Assembly: GCA_902764045.1 (NCBI GenBank)
Contig: CACWUI010000009.1
Coordinates: 1 to 26,112 of the forward strand
Origin: an uncultured Lachnospiraceae bacterium
GTDB taxonomy: Bacteria > Bacillota > Clostridia > Lachnospirales > Lachnospiraceae
Length of the DNA: 26,112 nucleotides
Direction of reading: 5' to 3'
Positions 24,001-26,112 of the stretch are shown here, piece after piece (position 1 is the stretch's first letter; each line of letters begins with the position of its first letter). The translations under genes and the position numbers were made by a program. The notes beneath the pieces were generated by a model, which was not told the origin of the DNA, did no database searches, and saw nothing but the letters and a program-made list of their open reading frames with translations.

Positions 24001-24965
24001 TCAACCAGGATGCAATGGTGTATCTCACCGGTATGGACAACTCTACCGATGACTCTGAAACCCTTGCAGAGATTTTCGACGAAGATGGGATCACAGGGTA
24101 TACAGAGTCCCAGCGCATAAAATGTACTTGTGACGATTATGAAGCCAACCTGATCACCTTTGAAAAACCGGAAGATATTGAAAAAGTAATAAACTTTAAA
24201 GATGCTGATACAGGTGAAACCATTACACCTGTGGCAGGCGAAGCCGTTATCACAAGCAAGCTTTCACGTCTTACGGGTATAAAGAAGGGTGATGAGATAA
24301 CTCTTACCGACCTGGACCACAGAACCCACACATATACCGTTTCGGGAATAACCGAAAACTATTTTGAGCACTATATTATAATCGATAAGGATACGCAGGA
24401 GAAATTTGCAAAGTACGCGCCCAATCTCTTTTATCTGAACACGACAGAGATGACCGCTGAACAAAAGGAGGCTCTGACGAAGCGCCTTCTTGAACATTCC
24501 GAAGTCTTAAATGTTACATTTAAAGATAAGCTGGTGAGCAACGCCAACAATATGTTTACATCTCTTAATAAAGTGGTGGTCATACTGATCATCCTTTCGG
24601 CGGCGCTTTCATTGGTCGTTCTTTATAACCTGTCAAATATAAATATAAATGAAAGGCACAGGGAGATAGCAACCCTTAAAGTCCTGGGATTTAATGATAA
24701 AGAAGTTGACGATTATATAAACAGGGAAAATATCATATTCACCATCATAGGAATAGGCGCCGGGCTGCTCCTGGGTATATTGATCACAAAACTTGTGGTT
24801 TCCACGGTTGAGATAGAAAAGGCCAGCTTTATAAATCATATAAAGCCATTAAGCTATGTTTACGCAGCGGCCATGTCAACGGCATTTACCCTGCTGGTAA
24901 ACTTTATAACCCATTTTAATCTCAGAAGAATAAATATGATCGACAGCATGAAGAGCGTGGATTGA
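21033..24965 (+). CDS. Giant FtsX/MacB-type permease with ~500-residue coiled coil
   Basis: 1310 residues from TTG 21033, seven bases after GGTGA; an in-frame ATG at 21006 lies inside the ATPase gene and lacks a site. Counting from 21006: a first membrane helix (about 24-48) and a MacB-like periplasmic-side domain, then residues ~270-765 almost entirely coiled coil made of 7-residue units with a recurrent Gly (LEEGRRQYEEGLKQIAEGE). Next an FtsX domain with three helices (797-920), a second helix/MacB-like domain, and a C-terminal FtsX domain (from ~1185, LIILSAALSLVVLYNLSNIN). Ordinary permeases of this kind are 650-850 residues. The coiled coil could span the wall to reach a surface partner. 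Partner ATPase just upstream. Confidence 0.93.
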   Translation: MKDRIIDNNLRNIKKSFLRFLSLLVMAALGMFAFAGLMAVAPDMINSLDHFLDDRNTYDIRIISDMGLDPEDVDAVRALPAIENAEGVLYRDSPVFTAAAEGLVNINSLPGDINIIQLKSGRLPEAKNEIAVEENFLKVNKVGIGDFVKIDDKEGFYETDVMITGVVDSPLYYNSVDIDINRGNTNVGSGIINYFAYMPESNFKADYISVIYATVKGASELETGSDGYKDLINNAMDEIEGIKDARQKSRYDSIMKTADEKIDKESRDARIKLADAKQQLDEAKAELEDAAAKIAEGEKELTDAKTELDAASLQLEDAKIQLADKERELENGRMLLNDAGRQIGEKEAQLQEGGRLLDEGLSTLNDKSAQLEAGKAKLSEGKAQLDEKQKQADEGAALIASAEKELEKGAADLKKAKADAAAGKEELENKQKLLEEGEAKLETGRKELEEEKQLLDNAKTALNNIQDEYDSIVSSEHLTEDIINSEMERLKTDIDAVKGILEKLASDYRSGVLTPERAREIIKQAIESYKREPTVLEKVVFDKVAMTILEPVISEGESAYNKGLAELEAGEVQLAEGKKALEEGRRQYEEGLKQIAEGEKKLQDGRKELDSKKQELESGLKQLRAAFAEYEAARKTLSEGEDLLKKGFDEYNKNKAAYDEGKALLEKGKEEYLNSAEQLLNGERLIEEAKAQLEAGEKQYREGLAAYNEGKDELEAGKAEYEAGYSLYSSGLAEYEAGRANFDEEISKARKGLLDLKLPTWYTYDRTGYQTYADFFDSAGSIRNLSTVFPIMFFLVAILVSLTSMSRMVEMDRIEIGTLKSMGFSREKIISKYAFFSVSATFAGALLGGVLGLIILPSVIFSIYGILFDIPKFYLGPNWVPTIIGFAAVMFFVVGSGMLKAVQVMREKPASLLRPKSPKPGKRVLLERIGPIWRKMRFSDKITVRNLFRYKRRFFVTVFGIMGCTALILCGFGIKDSIVDLPEKQFGTVFNQDAMVYLTGMDNSTDDSETLAEIFDEDGITGYTESQRIKCTCDDYEANLITFEKPEDIEKVINFKDADTGETITPVAGEAVITSKLSRLTGIKKGDEITLTDLDHRTHTYTVSGITENYFEHYIIIDKDTQEKFAKYAPNLFYLNTTEMTAEQKEALTKRLLEHSEVLNVTFKDKLVSNANNMFTSLNKVVVILIILSAALSLVVLYNLSNININERHREIATLKVLGFNDKEVDDYINRENIIFTIIGIGAGLLLGILITKLVVSTVEIEKASFINHIKPLSYVYAAAMSTAFTLLVNFITHFNLRRINMIDSMKSVD

Positions 24966-24980
24966 TATTTCGGCAAACAT

Positions 24981-25033
24981 AAAAAGCGGAGGGTGTTTTC
25001 TGTCATAATGACAGTAAATACCCTCCGCTTTTT
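24981..25033. terminator. Bidirectional terminator between convergent genes
   Basis: AAAAGCGGAGGGT at the left pairs with ACCCTCCGCTTTT at the right, and the inner CTGTCA/TGACAG extends the stem to the tip. A-run on one side and T-run on the other let it end both the permease transcript and the minus-strand wall protein transcript. Confidence 0.93.
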
Positions 25034-25049
25034 AAATAAAAAACTCTTT

Positions 25050-26037
25050 TTACTTAAGCCAGCCCTGTGCGTTGAAGTAATAAACCTTTCCGTCTATGGT
25101 CTGTTTTCCCGTTCTGAGCCATCCGTTTCCTCCGAAATAGGATGAATGTGTGGGATTGTTGTTGTCAGGGTTTCCAGTGTTTTTACCCATGTACTGCCAA
25201 CCCAGACGCAGCCATCCGTTGGGTCCGAAGTATGACCAATGTGCGCGGTTGTTGCCATCGGGGTTAGAGGTCCCTACGCCCATTCTCTGCCAGTTGGTAC
25301 GCAGCCAGCCGTTGGGGCCGAAATATGACCAATGTGCCTGGTTGTTGCCGTCGGGATTGGATGTTCCCACTCCCAGTTTCTGCCAACCGGTACGCAGCCA
25401 GCCGTTAGGCCCGAAATATGACCAGTGGGCAGGTTTGTTGCCGTCGGGATTGTTTGTACCCACTCCCAACATCTTCCAACCGGTACGAAGGACTCCGTCG
25501 GATCCGAAATATGACCAGTGAGGTGTTTTTTCACCCTCTTTCTCGGTCATCCAATGCCAGCCGGTATAGGCAACATTATTCTTGTAATAATAGAAATTTC
25601 CGTCCTTATTTATCCATCCGTTTTTCTTTATCAGATTTGAATTATCTATCTTATTTTTAACATCCTTGGCCGTGACCTTTATCGTTGCGATGACCTTCTT
25701 GGCACCGTCAGATGTTTTTGCGATAACGTTTGCCGTACCCTCTTTAAGAGCGGTGATCACACCGTTCTTAATGCTTAAGATATCGGGAGCATCCGTAGTT
25801 ATGGTAATGCCTCCGAGGAGGTTCTTGATCTTATCAATACCGGAAATGGCTATTTGCTTACCCTTTTCAAGATTGGTTTTCAAAACCTCCGAGTTTAATA
25901 ATCCGTCTTTTTTAATATTCAGATCAAAGACAGATGAATCTTTACTGATGCTGACGACCACTTCTTTCTTTTCTTCCGCCATAACAGTCCCCGATCCGAA
26001 TGTAACCGCAGGAGTGATCACGGCGGCAGCGGCAGAT
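25050..26037 (-). CDS. Ig-like and cell-wall-binding repeat protein, signal peptide start missing at a chimeric join
   Basis: About 329 codons to the join. After the end of a signal peptide (VITPAVTFGSGTVMA) come ~35 residues of VVVSISKDSSVFDLNI type, a Big_2/Ig-like domain (ITTDAPDILSIKNGVITALK, EGTANVIAKTSDG), then wall-binding repeats of 31 residues such as HWSYFGPNGWLRTGWQKLG and a closing YYFNAQGWLK. Such repeats resemble choline/glucan-binding modules and hold surface proteins to wall polymers. No catalytic domain is seen. The minus frame stays open to about 26087, but upstream of about 26037 it reads unrelated, GC-rich sequence that makes protein sense only on the other strand, so the true start and signal peptide are lost. 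Confidence 0.85.
25110..25540 (-). repeat. 93-base tandem repeats encoding wall-binding modules
   Basis: The TATGACCA element recurs at about 25231, 25324, 25417 and 25510, exactly 93 bases apart, with a diverged fifth unit near 25138. Each unit is one 31-residue WSYFG-GWLRTGW-NPDGNN module. High DNA identity suggests recent duplication and possible copy-number variation. Confidence 0.85.
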
Positions 26038-26112
26038 GCGCAGCCGGGGGAGAAGATACTGGACCTGTGTGCCGCGCCGGGCGGCAAGAGTACGGCGATG
26101 GCGGCGGCGATG
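26023..26112 (+). CDS. Fragment of an RsmB/RsmF-type rRNA (cytosine-C5) methyltransferase, foreign to its surroundings
   Basis: The plus strand from 26041 reads QPGEKILDLCAAPGGKSTAM and on into AAAM, the SAM-binding motif I of NOL1/NOP2/Sun family m5C methyltransferases (consensus DLCAAPGGKT). It is open to the window end. The 72 bases from 26041 are about 70% GC, far above the rest, and the fragment starts mid-protein directly against the signal peptide of an oppositely oriented gene. The GC-rich GCGGCAGCGGC around 26023-26033 could be read by both sides and may be the joint. Confidence 0.75.

Noticed and set aside
25110..25540. Regularly spaced repeats that might be a CRISPR array
   Set aside because: The 93-base units are in frame and encode wall-binding modules; no unique spacers exist.

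Overview
The window looks like a chromosomal segment of a gut- or rumen-type anaerobic clostridium, most likely Lachnospiraceae. Reasons: base composition is roughly 40-45% GC by eye; ribosome binding sites are strong AGGAGG/GGTGA types; the families present are typical of that group (DUF6440, XRE-AbrB regulators, DUF1835/DUF3658, HIRAN, AAA ATPases with DUF4143 or DUF234, FtsX permeases with very long coiled coils, cell-wall-binding repeat proteins). Genus cannot be settled from the sequence alone. Except for the ABC transporter pair at 20.3-25.0 kb, every gene reads on the minus strand.

Layout. 1-2.5 kb: a redox cluster (membrane protein, PyrK-like FAD/2Fe-2S reductase, FAD oxidoreductase cut by the window edge). 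2.5-4.0 kb: a DUF6440 protein behind three 22-bp-spaced direct repeats, a sugar O-acetyltransferase and a coupled cyclophilin-like lipoprotein. 4.1-9.3 kb: AAA+/DUF4143 ATPase, the C-terminal relic of an MmeI-type DNA methyltransferase, a second AAA ATPase, a broken PfkB kinase and a wHTH-GHKL ATPase-STAS-like protein. 9.4-12.2 kb: an XRE-AbrB regulator with a DUF4177-like partner, then a tight Sel1-repeat / J-domain / HIRAN operon. 12.3-14.0 kb: a hipBA toxin-antitoxin pair with an obvious operator. 14.1-17.1 kb: a small membrane protein, a Thr-rich lipoprotein, a broken DUF1835 gene, a short HIRAN tail and a serpin gene with two in-frame stops. 17.4-20.1 kb: a third AAA ATPase (DUF234 type) and an S66 LD-carboxypeptidase lipoprotein. 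20.3-25.0 kb (plus strand): a MacB-like ABC ATPase and a giant FtsX permease. 25.0-26.0 kb: a cell-wall-binding repeat protein whose 5' end breaks abruptly.

The stretch from about 2.5 to 19 kb behaves like an accessory or decaying island, with four gene relics, a toxin-antitoxin pair and three unrelated-looking AAA ATPases. Its most striking features are DNA-level. First, each of the three AAA ATPases has its own private repeat family built into the core promoter: 32-bp units with 20-bp palindromes, 29-bp direct repeats, and two 18-bp inverted repeats 83 bp apart. This suggests self-recognition or autoregulation. Second, the 9-mer TGTAAATGT occurs 13 times on either strand between 2.47 and 17.76 kb and nowhere else, in several reading frames, against under one expected by a rough hand estimate.

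The last ~80 bases are about 70% GC and encode, on the plus strand, the SAM-binding core of an RsmB/RsmF-type rRNA methyltransferase. They replace the signal peptide of the cell-wall protein, so the right end is probably a chimeric join.
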